Source of the DNA: Amaricoccus sp047275745
Lineage (GTDB): Bacteria > Pseudomonadota > Alphaproteobacteria > Rhodobacterales > Rhodobacteraceae
Direction of reading: 5' to 3'
Length of the DNA: 64,000 nucleotides
NCBI RefSeq assembly: GCF_047275745.1
Contig: NZ_JBKQWU010000008.1
Span: 50,533 to 114,532 of the forward strand
Shown: positions 24,871 to 33,586 of the stretch, piece by piece
Numbering within the stretch: the first letter of the stretch is position 1
How the letters are laid out: every line of letters starts with the position of its first letter
Notes under the pieces: model-generated
What the model saw: the letters and a program-made list of their open reading frames with translations, nothing else
Databases searched by the model: none
What the model was told of the DNA's origin: nothing
Translations under genes and position numbers: made by a program

Positions 24871-25611
24871 ATGATACGTCTCGCGCGCGCGACGCTGCCC
24901 CTTGGGGCGTTGCTGCTTCTGGGAGCCTGTGCCACGCCGCCGTCGGGTGACCCCAACGATCTGAGCTACGATCCGTTCGAAAGCTACAACCGCCCCGTTC
25001 ACCGCACCAATGTCGCGATCGACGAGGCCGTCTACGGTCCCGTGGCGCGCGGCTACGGCGAGACGATGCCGCAGGTCGCGCGGAACGGGTTCCGCAACCT
25101 CCGCGACAACTGGAGCCTTCCCGGCGACGTCATCCAGTACGGGCTGCAGGGAGAAGGGATGCGGGTCGCCGAGACAACGACGCGATTCGCCGTCAACACC
25201 CTGCTCGGCCTCGGCGGGCTGCTCGATATCGCCAAGGACATGGGGCTCCCCTACCGCGAGACCGGCTTCGACGAGACCTTCTACAAATGGGGCGTCCCGG
25301 ACGGTGGCTATGTCGAAATTCCGTTCCTGCCGCCCGGGACGCAGCGGGACTGGACGGCCTGGGTGCTCGACCAGTTCGCGGACCCGACCTACTACGTGCT
25401 GAGCGGGCCGGTGGTCGATGGTCTCTTGGTCGTGAGCGGCCTTGATATCGTCAACGACCGCTACGAACTGGATCCTGTTGTGGAGATGATGCACAACTCC
25501 GCCGACAGCTATTCCGCGCAGCGGTTGAGCTATCTGCAGAACAAGTGGGCGCGGCTGTCGGGCGGCGAAGCGGACGTGAACATGTTGGAGGATGTCTATG
25601 ACTATGAATGA
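24871..25611 (+). CDS. mlaA: MlaA/VacJ lipoprotein
   Basis: 246-residue outer-membrane lipoprotein of the Mla pathway, which removes misplaced phospholipids from the outer leaflet. The lipobox LLGAC puts the lipidated Cys at residue 20. Landmarks: DPFESYNRPVHRTN, NGFRNLRDNWSLPGDVIQYGL, and NTLLGLGGLLDIAKDMGL. ATG 24871 is chosen because it opens directly on the signal peptide. The mlaC gene overlaps its last 20 bp. The mlaFED transporter genes are elsewhere. Confidence 0.94.
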   Translation: MIRLARATLPLGALLLLGACATPPSGDPNDLSYDPFESYNRPVHRTNVAIDEAVYGPVARGYGETMPQVARNGFRNLRDNWSLPGDVIQYGLQGEGMRVAETTTRFAVNTLLGLGGLLDIAKDMGLPYRETGFDETFYKWGVPDGGYVEIPFLPPGTQRDWTAWVLDQFADPTYYVLSGPVVDGLLVVSGLDIVNDRYELDPVVEMMHNSADSYSAQRLSYLQNKWARLSGGEADVNMLEDVYDYE

Positions 25612-26212
25612 CGCGGCCCTCAGCCGGCGGGCCCTGATGCGGGGCGCGGCGGGCCTGGGCCTCGCCTTCGCGCTCCATGGCCCGGCCTTCGCGCAATCCA
25701 CCTCGGCCGCGCAGCAGCTGGTCGTGACGCTTTCGAACGAGTTGAGCCGGCTGGTCAATTCCGGCCAGTCCGCGAACCAGATCATTTCGGCTTTCCAACA
25801 GCTGCTCATGCGCTACGGCGACATGAACGCCGTTTCGGCGAGCGTGGTCGGCCCGACCTGGCGCGGCGCGAGCCCGGCGCAGAAGCAGGCCTTCGTGCCC
25901 GCCTTCACGAACTATTTCGCCAAGCGCTACGGGAAGACATTCTCGGAGTACAAGAACGCGACGATCCAGGTCGATGGCGCGCAGGATGCCGGTCGGGCCG
26001 GCGTTCTTGTCAACTCGACGGTGAAGCGGCCGGGCCAGGAGGACATCCGCGTCGGCTGGCAGATCTCGGACCGCTCCGGCAGCCCGAAGGTGGTCAATCT
26101 GGTCATCGAGGGCGTGTCGGCGCTCGCGAACGAACGGGCCGAGGTCGGGGCGATGCTCGACGCGCAGGGCGGCGATCTCGACCGGCTGATCGCCCAGATG
26201 CGGAGCTCCTGA
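25592..26212 (+). CDS. mlaC: MlaC-type phospholipid-binding periplasmic protein
   Basis: 206 residues. The leader has SRRALMRGAAGLGLAFALHG, a Tat-like twin-arginine sequence, with cleavage near AFAQS. The mature domain matches MlaC/Ttg2D (FVPAFTNYFAKRYGKTFSEY; VGWQISDRSGSPKVVNLVIEG is longer than 20 so only its ends are noted). It shuttles phospholipid between MlaA and the inner-membrane MlaFED complex. ATG 25592, 25598 and 25604 are all possible, each inside the end of mlaA, which implies coupling. Confidence 0.92.
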   Translation: MSMTMNDAALSRRALMRGAAGLGLAFALHGPAFAQSTSAAQQLVVTLSNELSRLVNSGQSANQIISAFQQLLMRYGDMNAVSASVVGPTWRGASPAQKQAFVPAFTNYFAKRYGKTFSEYKNATIQVDGAQDAGRAGVLVNSTVKRPGQEDIRVGWQISDRSGSPKVVNLVIEGVSALANERAEVGAMLDAQGGDLDRLIAQMRSS

Positions 26213-26218
26213 CCGGAG

Positions 26219-26824
26219 ATGGCCGGCGAACGCGGTGGCATATTCGCGGGCGGGGACCCCTTCGTCCTCGCCCGCGCCTGGCTCGCCGAGGCCGAGGCGG
26301 TCGAACCGAACGATCACAACGCGATCGCGCTCGCGACCGTCGACGCCGACGGGATGCCCAACGCCCGCATGGTTCTCCTGAAGGAGATCGAGGACGACGG
26401 TTTCGTCTTCTACACCAATTACGAAAGCCGGAAGGCCAGCGAACTGACCGGCGGCAAGGCGGCCTTCGTCATGCACTGGAAATCACTGCGCCGGCAGATC
26501 CGGGCGCGCGGGACCGTGACCAGGGAAGATGGCCCGAAGGCCGACGCCTATTACCGCTCCCGCGGTTTGCAGAGCCGGCTCGGTGCCTGGGCGTCGAAGC
26601 AGAGCGCCCCCCTGTCGTCGCGGGCGGCGCTGGTCGCGGAGGTCGCGAAGATCGCCGCGCTGAAGGGAATCGACCCCGAACGGCCGCCGTTCTGGGGCGG
26701 CTACCGGATCACCCCCGTCGAGATCGAGTTCTGGGCGGACGGCGCGCACCGTCTGCACGACCGTTTCCGCTGGACCCGCCCGGGCCCAGGCGCGCCCTGG
26801 GAAGTGACACGCCTGCAACCCTGA
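26219..26824 (+). CDS. pdxH: Pyridoxamine 5'-phosphate oxidase
   Basis: 201 residues, FMN enzyme oxidising pyridoxamine- and pyridoxine-5'-phosphate to pyridoxal phosphate. Signatures: MVLLKEIEDDGFVFYTNYES, FVMHWKSLRRQIRARG, and the C-terminal HRLHDRFRW. It starts 6 bp after mlaC and may be co-transcribed. pdxJ is also in this window (39218-39991), but in a different transcription unit. Confidence 0.95.
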   Translation: MAGERGGIFAGGDPFVLARAWLAEAEAVEPNDHNAIALATVDADGMPNARMVLLKEIEDDGFVFYTNYESRKASELTGGKAAFVMHWKSLRRQIRARGTVTREDGPKADAYYRSRGLQSRLGAWASKQSAPLSSRAALVAEVAKIAALKGIDPERPPFWGGYRITPVEIEFWADGAHRLHDRFRWTRPGPGAPWEVTRLQP

Positions 26825-26854
26825 AGCGCGGGATCGGCCGCGCTGGCAGATCCG

Positions 26855-27955
26855 TCAGGCCGGCGTCGGCTCGGTCAGGAACGGGTAGTCGGTATAGCCC
26901 TTCGCCCCGCCGCCATAGAAGGTGTCCCGGTCCGGCGCATTGAGCGGCGCGTCCCGGCGCAGCCGTTCCACGAGATCCGGATTCGAGATGAAGAGCTTGC
27001 CGAAGGCGACCGCGTCGGCCGCGCCGCTTTCGACCGCGTCGATCGCCATCTCGCGATCATAGCCGTTGTTGGCGATATAGACGCCCTTGAAGAGCGCCCG
27101 GAGCCGCGCGATGGCCTCCGGATCGGGCAGTGACCGCTCGCCGCCTGTCTCCCCCTCCACCAGATGAAGATAGGCGAGACCGTAGGCGCTGATCCGCTCG
27201 ATGGCGCGGGAATAGAGCTCCTCGGCCCCATCGATTTCGACGCCGTTCGCATGCGAGAACGGGCTCAGCCGCACCCCGACCCGGTCGGCGCCGATCGCCT
27301 CGCTCACGGTCGCGACCACTTCCTCGAGGAAGCGCGTGCGATTCTCGACCGAGCCGCCATAGGCGTCCGTCCGGGTGTTCGACGAGGCGCGCATGAACTG
27401 CTCGATCAGATAGCCGTTCGCAGCGTGAATCTCGACACCATCGAACCCCGCCGAGCGCGCGTTCATCGCCGCGTGGTGGTAATTCGCGAGCACCCGTCCG
27501 ATCCCGCCGATGTCGATCGCCCTCGGCTCGGAGGTCGGCATGAACTTCTCGCCATCGAAGGTCCGGGTCGCGGCGGTGAGCGCGGAAGGCCCGACCGGCT
27601 GCGCGCCATCGGGCAGCAGGGAACTGTGCGATACGCGGCCGACATGCCAGATCTGCGCCACGATCGTTCCACCCTCGGCATGGACCGCGTCCGTCACCGC
27701 GCGCCAGCCGTCGATCTGCGCCGGAGAATGGATCCCCGGCGTCCAGGCATAGCCCTTGCCCATCGGACTGATCTGCGTCCCCTCGGAGATGATGAGGCCG
27801 GCGGAAGCACGCTGGCGATAATAGTCCACATGCAGATCGATCGGCGCATCGTCCCTGGGACGCGCCCGGTTGCGCGTCAGCGGCGCCATGACGACCCGGT
27901 TGCGCAGCGACAGCGCGCCGGCCTTGAGGGGCGTGAAGAGTTTCGCATCCGTCAT
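26855..27955 (-). CDS. Old yellow enzyme family alkene reductase (NemA-like)
   Basis: 366-residue FMN-dependent NADH:flavin oxidoreductase of the NemA type, reducing activated C=C bonds and nitro compounds. Features: LSLRNRVVMAPLTRNRA, EGTQISPMGKGY, WHVGRVSH, the paired active-site residues in GFDGVEIHAANGYLIEQFM, and SVENRTRFLEEVV. ATG 27955 has AAGGAT 6 bp ahead; an open frame upstream is not conserved. Glutaminase lies 103 bp upstream on the same strand. Confidence 0.95.
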   Translation of the reverse strand: MTDAKLFTPLKAGALSLRNRVVMAPLTRNRARPRDDAPIDLHVDYYRQRASAGLIISEGTQISPMGKGYAWTPGIHSPAQIDGWRAVTDAVHAEGGTIVAQIWHVGRVSHSSLLPDGAQPVGPSALTAATRTFDGEKFMPTSEPRAIDIGGIGRVLANYHHAAMNARSAGFDGVEIHAANGYLIEQFMRASSNTRTDAYGGSVENRTRFLEEVVATVSEAIGADRVGVRLSPFSHANGVEIDGAEELYSRAIERISAYGLAYLHLVEGETGGERSLPDPEAIARLRALFKGVYIANNGYDREMAIDAVESGAADAVAFGKLFISNPDLVERLRRDAPLNAPDRDTFYGGGAKGYTDYPFLTEPTPA

Positions 27956-28058
27956 CGGATTATCCTTCGGAAGTCCTGTTCGCCGGGATGATCTGGCGTG
28001 CCGCGCGGAAATGCCAACCCCCGGCAAGTCACATTCCGCCGCGTCATGTCCGCTCACG

Positions 28059-28994
28059 TCAGCCGAAGACCGACCAGCCGGTGCGCTGCGCCAGCATCTC
28101 GAGCGCGACCGAGCCGAGCAGCGAATTGCCCTGGGCGTTCAGGCCGGGAGACCAGACGGCGATCGCCGCGTGGCCGGGCGCGATCGCGAGAATCCCGCCT
28201 CCGACCCCGCTCTTGCCCGGCAGGCCGACGCGATAGGCGAAATCGCCGGACTGGTCGTAATGTCCGCAGGTCAGCATCATCGCATTGATCCGCCGCGCCC
28301 GCGACCGGCTGACGACCGAGCCGCCGCCCACCGGATCGCGCCCGTCGTTCGCGAGGAAGAGGCCGGTCCTCGCGAGCTGGCGGCAGGTCATCGCGACGGC
28401 GCAGTGATGGAAGTAGACGCCCAGCACGTGATCGACCGGATGCCGGATCGCGCCATAGGCATGCATGAAATAGGCGAGCGCGCGGTTGCGGTCGCCCGTC
28501 GCCTGTTCGGATTTCGCGACCGCCTGATCGATCACGATGCCCTCGTCATCGGCGAGGGAACGCACGAAGCGGATCATCTCGCCGATCGCCTCCCGCGGCG
28601 TATGGCCGGCGAGCAGCAGGTCGGTCATGACGATCGCGCCGGCGTTGATGAACGGGTTGCGCGGGATGCCATGTTCGGCTTCGAGCTGCACGATCGAGTT
28701 GAAGGCGGAACCGGAGGGCTCGCGCCCGACCCGGTTCCAGATCGACTCGCCGTGCTTGCCGAGCGCGAGTGTGAGCATCAGCACCTTGGAGATGCTCTGG
28801 ATCGAGAAGGCGGTCTCGGCATCGCCGACGAGATGCGTCGCGCCGTCGAGCGTCAGCACCGCCATGCCGAATTGCCTAGTATCCACCCGTGCGAGTTGAG
28901 GAATGTAATCGGCAACCTTTCCCTCGCCGAACCGCGGCGAAAGCGTTGCGTATATCTCACGAAGGATATGGTCTATATCGGGCTGTTCTGGCAT
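28059..28994 (-). CDS. glsA: Glutaminase
   Basis: 311-residue serine-dependent glutaminase hydrolysing glutamine to glutamate and ammonia. The beta-lactamase-like catalytic pair Ser67-x-x-Lys70 is in FSIQSISKVLML; EPSGSAFNSIVQLE and GKSGVGGGILAIAPG are further family blocks. Length and architecture match E. coli YbaS/YneH. It is divergent from the small transporter gene, with 160 bp in between holding a structured leader. In E. coli such enzymes help acid resistance. Confidence 0.95.
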   Translation of the reverse strand: MPEQPDIDHILREIYATLSPRFGEGKVADYIPQLARVDTRQFGMAVLTLDGATHLVGDAETAFSIQSISKVLMLTLALGKHGESIWNRVGREPSGSAFNSIVQLEAEHGIPRNPFINAGAIVMTDLLLAGHTPREAIGEMIRFVRSLADDEGIVIDQAVAKSEQATGDRNRALAYFMHAYGAIRHPVDHVLGVYFHHCAVAMTCRQLARTGLFLANDGRDPVGGGSVVSRSRARRINAMMLTCGHYDQSGDFAYRVGLPGKSGVGGGILAIAPGHAAIAVWSPGLNAQGNSLLGSVALEMLAQRTGWSVFG

Positions 28995-29004
28995 AATGGG
29001 ATTG

Positions 29005-29019
29005 TTAGCTGAAGTTTAG
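29005..29019. promoter_or_regulatory. CtrA-like box (TTAG-N7-TTAG)
   Basis: TTAG at 29005-29008 and TTAG at 29016-29019, spaced by seven bases, just upstream of the glutaminase start and the transporter leader. It resembles the CtrA consensus TTAA-N7-TTAA but is degenerate at both halves. Confidence 0.3.
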
Positions 29020-29084
29020 TTTTATTTCGCAGATCGATTTTCCTTGACGCCGCCGCCTGGTTGGCGACCACCATAATCCAGATG

Positions 29085-29148
29085 GGAGTGCGACGGAACA
29101 AGTCGCACTCTCCCGCACCGAAGGACACCGCGTCGTCGCGGTGGGAGG
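29085..29148 (+). promoter_or_regulatory. Structured leader with two alternative folds before the small transporter
   Basis: Fold A has two hairpins: stem GAGTGCGAC (29087-29095) with GTCGCACTC (29102-29110), loop GGAACA; and CACCGCG (29126-29132) with CGCGGTG (29137-29143), loop TCGT, ending against the GGGAGG ribosome site (29143-29148). Fold B pairs CTCCC (29110-29114) and ACCG (29117-29120) with CGGT (29139-29142) and GGGAG (29143-29147), burying the ribosome site and breaking hairpin 2. A CATAAT element at 29073-29078 would start transcription close to 29085. The pairs are seen; ligand or temperature control is inference. Confidence 0.55.
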
Positions 29149-29154
29149 TTCCGC

Positions 29155-29481
29155 ATGCATGCGCTTCTGTTCATGACCGTGGTGGTTATGGCAACCACGC
29201 TCGCCGATTACTGGCTCAAGATCGCCTCTGGGCGGGAGAGCATCCTCGGCAGTGTCCATTTCATCGGCGGCGCGCTGATCTACGGCCTGAGCGCGATCGG
29301 CTGGGTCTATGCGATGCGGCACCTCCCGCTGGCGTCGATCGGCGTCTACTATGCGATGCTGAGCATCCTGTTCCTCGCGGGGCTCGGCGTCGTCGTCTTC
29401 GAAGAGAAGCTGACCGCCCGCGAAGTGGCGGGGCTGTTTCTCGCCTGCGCCTCGATCGGGCTCATGACGCGGATTAACTGA
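29155..29481 (+). CDS. Small four-helix transporter (SMR/EamA-like)
   Basis: 108-residue membrane protein with four hydrophobic segments, resembling small multidrug resistance or half-EamA proteins. It keeps the DYWLKIASG turn near the first helix and LIYGLSAIGWVYAMRHLPL in the second. The conserved Glu of true drug/guanidinium exporters (Glu14 in EmrE) appears to be replaced by a non-acidic residue, so proton-coupled drug export is doubtful. It may work as a homo- or heterodimer. A strong GGGAGG site lies within a switch-like leader. Confidence 0.8.
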   Translation: MHALLFMTVVVMATTLADYWLKIASGRESILGSVHFIGGALIYGLSAIGWVYAMRHLPLASIGVYYAMLSILFLAGLGVVVFEEKLTAREVAGLFLACASIGLMTRIN

Positions 29482-29610
29482 GGGGGTTCTCGCCCCCGTT
29501 CGCGCCCTGGCTCGCTCTCGGGTTCGCATCCCGGTTCCCGCGCGGGCTCCCTTGATCCCCGGCTGTTCGACCTCTAGCTCTTGGAGGACGATCCAACCGC
29601 GGAGCGCGCG

Positions 29611-30345
29611 ATGCCGGACCGCAAGACCCTGCTTCTGACCGGCGCGAGCCGCGGCATCGGCCATGCGACCGTGAAACGGTTCTCGGCCGCCGGGTGGCGT
29701 GTGATCACCTGCTCCCGCCATCCGTTTCCCGAGAATTGCCCCTGGCCCGCCGGGCCGGAGGATCACATCCAGGTCGATCTCGCCGATCCGAACAACACGA
29801 TCGAGGCGGTGGCCGAGATCCGGCGGCGCCTGAAGGGTGGCCGGCTGGAGGCGCTCGTGAACAACGCCGGCATCTCGCCGAAGGCGGCGGGCGGCGGCCG
29901 GCTCGATACGCTCACCACCGACCTGCGGACATGGGGCCATGTGTTTCACGTCAACTTCTTCGCCTCCGTGGTGCTGGCCCGCGGGCTGGTCGAGGAACTC
30001 AAGGCGGCGCGCGGCGCCATCGTGAACGTGACCTCGATCGCCGGCGGTCGGGTCCATCCCTTCGCCGGCGCCGCCTATGCGACCTCCAAGGCGGCGCTCG
30101 CGGCCTTGACCCGGGAGATGGCACATGATCTGGGTCCACTCGGAATTCGCGTAAATGCAATCGCTCCGGGAGAGATAGAGACCGAGATCCTGTCGCCGGG
30201 AACCGAGGAACTCGTGACGGCGATACCGCTGCGCCGTCTTGGGCAAACAAACGAGGTGGCGGACACGATTTTCTTTTTGTGCTCGGCCGAAAGCAGTTAT
30301 GTTTCCGGCGTGGAGATCGAGATCAACGGGGGACAGCATGTTTGA
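29611..30345 (+). CDS. Short-chain dehydrogenase/reductase
   Basis: 244-residue classical SDR. Cofactor loop TGASRGIGHA near the N-terminus, NNAG, catalytic Ser in VTSIAGGR, Tyr-x-x-x-Lys in YATSKAALAAL, and the C-terminal SGVEIEINGGQ. Substrate unknown; FabG-like reductase is one option. ATG 29611 has GGAG 6 bp before it, whereas the upstream TTG 29581 would overlap that site. Confidence 0.92.
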   Translation: MPDRKTLLLTGASRGIGHATVKRFSAAGWRVITCSRHPFPENCPWPAGPEDHIQVDLADPNNTIEAVAEIRRRLKGGRLEALVNNAGISPKAAGGGRLDTLTTDLRTWGHVFHVNFFASVVLARGLVEELKAARGAIVNVTSIAGGRVHPFAGAAYATSKAALAALTREMAHDLGPLGIRVNAIAPGEIETEILSPGTEELVTAIPLRRLGQTNEVADTIFFLCSAESSYVSGVEIEINGGQHV

Positions 30346-30583
30346 GCGTTCACGCGAGATGCGACCGGACGCCTCGATGCCCACACGCTCCGGTTGAAAT
30401 GAGTCCTTGAGGCGGGCTGAACTCTCCAGTTTTCCGTTGCGCCTCCCCGTATTCGGGATATGACGGTCCGGTGCAAGGATTGTCGCAAGGTAGCCCCGGA
30501 TTCGCGTGGTGGAGAGCAATATTAGTGTAGCGTTCGGCGGGAGGTCTGGGATCACCAGTGTCGAACAGTTAGAGTACTGTGAG

Positions 30584-31102
30584 ATGGTAGTACGCGGTCA
30601 CGTCAAATGGTTCGATACCACGAAGGGCTATGGCTTCGTGGTCGCGGAGGACGGCGAAGGCGATATCCTGCTTCACGGCAACGTTCTGAGGGTCTTCGGC
30701 TTCACTTCGGTGGCCGAGGGCGCCGAGATCGTGCTTCGCGTCCAGGTTACGGACCGCGGGCGTCAGGCGCTGGAGGTTCTGGATATCCTGCCCGGCTCCG
30801 CGCCCACGCATGATCCGGCGGCGGCGCTGCCGGCGCAGGGCGCCTCGGGCGGCCCGTTGCAGCCTGCGCGGGTCAAGTGGTTCGACCGCGTCAAGGGATT
30901 CGGCTTCGTGAACGTCTATGGCCGGACCGAGGATGTCTTCCTGCATATGGAGACATTGCGGCAGTATGGCTATGGCGAGGTTCTCGCCGGCGACGTGCTC
31001 GCGGTGCGGATCACCTCCGGTCCCCGGGGACCGATGGTCTATGAGGTCCGAAGCTGGGACTACGTGGCCCGTCAGCGTCAGGCCGGCGACACCGATGTCT
31101 GA
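30584..31102 (+). CDS. Double cold-shock-domain protein
   Basis: 172 residues from ATG 30584, with two cold-shock (S1-like) domains. CSD1 covers about 4-70 (GHVKWFDTTKGYGFV) and CSD2 about 95-162 (ARVKWFDRVKGFGFV), each keeping the RNP1-type aromatic set; LLHGNVL and FLHMETL are the RNP2-like parts. It binds single-stranded RNA/DNA and probably acts as an RNA chaperone. GTG 30506 would add 26 residues; the ribosome site is poor for both. The DUF192 gene overlaps its end by 8 bp. Confidence 0.9.
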   Translation: MVVRGHVKWFDTTKGYGFVVAEDGEGDILLHGNVLRVFGFTSVAEGAEIVLRVQVTDRGRQALEVLDILPGSAPTHDPAAALPAQGASGGPLQPARVKWFDRVKGFGFVNVYGRTEDVFLHMETLRQYGYGEVLAGDVLAVRITSGPRGPMVYEVRSWDYVARQRQAGDTDV

Positions 31103-31688
31103 CCGTCCGGCGCCCGGCGGTCAACCCGATGGCCCGGCGCGCAATGACCGGGCGTCCGATGGTCGGGCTTCCGGCGACCGGGTGCGCGGGTGCCGCCAAT
31201 TCGGGCTGTTGCTCGCTGGATCGCTTCTCGCCGGTTCGCTCGGCGCCCTGCTTCCGGCCGGCGCCGCCCGCGCCCAGAGCGCCTGCGATCCCGCCCGGGT
31301 CGATATCCGCGACGCGGACGGTTCGGCGCGGGTCTCGGTCGAGGTCGTCGACACCCCGGAGAGTCGGGAAATCGGGCTGATGCATCGCGAATCGCTGCCG
31401 CGCTACTCCGGGATGCTGTTCGTCTACGAATACGCCCAGCCCGTCGCCTTCTGGATGGAGAACACGCTGATCCCGCTCGACATGCTGTTCTTCGACGCCT
31501 CCGGCCAGCTGCGGCGCATCCATGAGAATGCCAAGCCGCTGGACCGAACGCCGATACCCGGCGGCGACGACATCCGCTTCGTGCTGGAGTTGAACGCCGG
31601 GATGGCGAAGACGCTCGGCATCGATCCCGGCGCCGAATTGCGTCATCCCGCCGTCGAACAGACCGTCGCCGCCTGGCCCTGCGGCTAG
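31095..31688 (+). CDS. DUF192 family exported protein
   Basis: 197 residues from ATG 31095, overlapping the stop of the cold-shock gene. A basic, low-complexity N-terminus leads into a hydrophobic signal (FGLLLAGSLLAGSLGALLPA) cleaved near ARAQS. The DUF192 domain has VEVVDTPESREIGLMHRE, GMLFVYEYAQPVAFWMENT, IPLDMLFFDASGQ and FVLELNAGMAKTLGI. Function unknown. The pairing with a double cold-shock protein is, as I recall, common in Rhodobacterales. Confidence 0.9.
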   Translation: MSDRPAPGGQPDGPARNDRASDGRASGDRVRGCRQFGLLLAGSLLAGSLGALLPAGAARAQSACDPARVDIRDADGSARVSVEVVDTPESREIGLMHRESLPRYSGMLFVYEYAQPVAFWMENTLIPLDMLFFDASGQLRRIHENAKPLDRTPIPGGDDIRFVLELNAGMAKTLGIDPGAELRHPAVEQTVAAWPCG

Positions 31689-31754
31689 GAAACGGCGCGG
31701 GCGCTCACCGATTCCGCTTTTCTCACGCGGCGCTCCGGGCTAGAGCAGCCCCGT

Positions 31755-31831
31755 CGGGGCGTGGCGCAGCCTGGTAGCGCGACGGTTTTGGGTACCGTAG
31801 GTCGCTGGTTCGAATCCAGTCGCCCCGACCA
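31755..31831 (+). tRNA. tRNA-Pro (anticodon UGG)
   Basis: 77-nt cloverleaf: acceptor CGGGGCG with CGCCCCG, D arm GCGCAGCCTGGTAGCGC, anticodon stem ACGGT/ACCGT with loop TTTGGGT giving TGG, T arm CTGGTTCGAATCCAG, and an encoded ACCA end. It lies directly before the accessory cluster on its right. Confidence 0.97.
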
Positions 31832-31852
31832 GTTGACCCGATCAGCAGGTTC

Positions 31853-33586
31853 CTACCCCACCGCCGCGCGTTCGCCCGCGGGCTCGGCCGCCTCCTCACG
31901 GGCCGCATGCCTGGCCGCGCGCCAGCCGAAGACCATCGCGGGACCGATCGTCGTTCCCGGCCCCGGATAGGTGCCGCGGAAGATCGAGCTCGCGTCATTG
32001 CCGCAGGCGTAGAGCCCCGGAATCTTCTGGCCGGCCGTGTCGAGGACCCCGCCATTCACATCGACCCGCAGGCCGCCCGCGCCGGCGAGGTCGATCGGAA
32101 CCACCCGCAGCGCGTAGAAGGGCGCGGTCGCGATCGGGCCGAGGCACGGGTTCGGCGATCCCGCCGTCTCATCGCCGTTGAACCGGTTCATCACTGAGGC
32201 GCCACGCCCGAACGCCTCATCGAGCCCGGTCTCGGCGAAGCGGTTGTTCGCCGCGATCGACCCGGCGAGACCGAGGGGATCGACCCCGATCGCGCGTGCC
32301 AGAGCTTCCGGGGTGTCGGCCCGGCGCAGGTAGCCCGCGCGCAGGAGCCGCCGGAGCCCGCGCCCGCCCGGCAGCACCAGGCCAAGCCCATAGCGGCGGA
32401 TGAAACGGGCGTCGGCGATGAGCCAGGCTTCCCGAAGTCCCGCGCGGATCATTCCGGCGCAGAAATCATGGTAGCTGTCGGCCTCGTTCACGAATCGCCG
32501 CCCGTCCGCGCCGACCGCGATCAGGCCCGGTTTCGCCCGGTCGAGCAGGATATGCGGCCAGATCGACGGCGCGGCTCCGCGTTTCGGCACGAGAGAGCAG
32601 GGCATCCAGAGCGCCGGGCTGTCGCCGCCATCGTCGAGCGCGGCGCCGAGACCTTCCGAGGCGAGGGTGATGCCGTCGCCGGTATTGGCCTCGGGCGACT
32701 GGGACAGCGCGCCGACCTCGGCCGGGAAGAGCTTCTCGCGCAGCGATTCGCTCCAGCCGATGCCACCCGTCGCGAGCACGACGCCGCGCCGCGCCCGGAC
32801 CCTGCGCGGGCCCTCGGGGGTTGTGATCACGGCGCCCACCACCGCTGCCCCATCGCGAATGATCTCGGCGATCGGGCTGTCGAACCAGATCGGCACGTGC
32901 CTTCGCCGCAAGCTCAGGAGCAGCCGGCCGACCAGCGCGTTGCCCATCAGCAGGCGCGTTCCCCGCCGGTGCCGCAGCCGCGCACGGAAGTGGCCGAAAA
33001 GAAGGTTCATCGCGGTCCGGAAATTGCCGCGGCTCGCCAGCGGATCGAGCAGCGCGCCGAGTTCCGCCCGGCCGACCATCATGCCGCCCAGCCCCATGAA
33101 AACGTCCCTGGGCGGCCTGACGCGGGCGAAATCGGCTCCGAGGCGGGTGCCGTCGAACTCGACCGGGGCCAGTGCCCGGCCGCCATAGGCGGAGCCCGGC
33201 CCATCGAGATAGTCGGGATGGGCCTGCGCCGCGACGAACCGCACCTCGGACTTGGCTTCAAGCTCGGCGATCGCCTCCGGAGCGGATGCGAGAAAGGCTT
33301 CGCGCAACTCATCCCCGCCCCGGTTTCCGACGACATGGCGGAGGAAGGCGGCCGCGTCCTCGACCCGGTCGGGCACGCCCGCCTTCCGGCTGAGATCACT
33401 GCCCGGAATCCAGGCGGTGCCGCCGGAGGTCGCCGTCGTGCCGCCGGCCATGCCGGTCTTCTCGCAGAGCAGCACGTCGAGGCCTGCGATCGCGCCGGTC
33501 AGCGCCGCGGTCATGCCGCCCGCCCCCGCCCCGATCACGAGCAGATCGACCTCGGTGTCGAAGCCTTCGGTGACCTCTCCGCTCAT
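31853..33586 (-). CDS. FAD-dependent dehydrogenase, 3-ketosteroid Delta1-dehydrogenase-like (copy 1)
   Basis: 577-residue flavoprotein of the fumarate-reductase/KstD group. FAD-binding GAGAGG is at residues 19-24, followed by GGTTATSGGTAWIPG. Features of the KstD active site are present: ADSYHDF (E-x-x-x-Y-x-x-F position) and YPGPGTTIGPAM (Tyr and Gly four apart). It probably abstracts hydrogens next to a ring ketone. Its start overlaps the stop of the TIM-barrel gene (ATGA). It is last of a five-gene operon. Substrate unknown. Confidence 0.88.
   Translation of the reverse strand: MSGEVTEGFDTEVDLLVIGAGAGGMTAALTGAIAGLDVLLCEKTGMAGGTTATSGGTAWIPGSDLSRKAGVPDRVEDAAAFLRHVVGNRGGDELREAFLASAPEAIAELEAKSEVRFVAAQAHPDYLDGPGSAYGGRALAPVEFDGTRLGADFARVRPPRDVFMGLGGMMVGRAELGALLDPLASRGNFRTAMNLLFGHFRARLRHRRGTRLLMGNALVGRLLLSLRRRHVPIWFDSPIAEIIRDGAAVVGAVITTPEGPRRVRARRGVVLATGGIGWSESLREKLFPAEVGALSQSPEANTGDGITLASEGLGAALDDGGDSPALWMPCSLVPKRGAAPSIWPHILLDRAKPGLIAVGADGRRFVNEADSYHDFCAGMIRAGLREAWLIADARFIRRYGLGLVLPGGRGLRRLLRAGYLRRADTPEALARAIGVDPLGLAGSIAANNRFAETGLDEAFGRGASVMNRFNGDETAGSPNPCLGPIATAPFYALRVVPIDLAGAGGLRVDVNGGVLDTAGQKIPGLYACGNDASSIFRGTYPGPGTTIGPAMVFGWRAARHAAREEAAEPAGERAAVG

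Noticed and set aside
29085..29148. Guanidine-II (mini-ykkC) riboswitch upstream of an SMR-like gene
   Set aside because: Two hairpins before the ribosome site fit the outline, but the loops are GGAACA and TCGT, not ACGR. The transporter also seems to lack the conserved Glu of guanidinium exporters.
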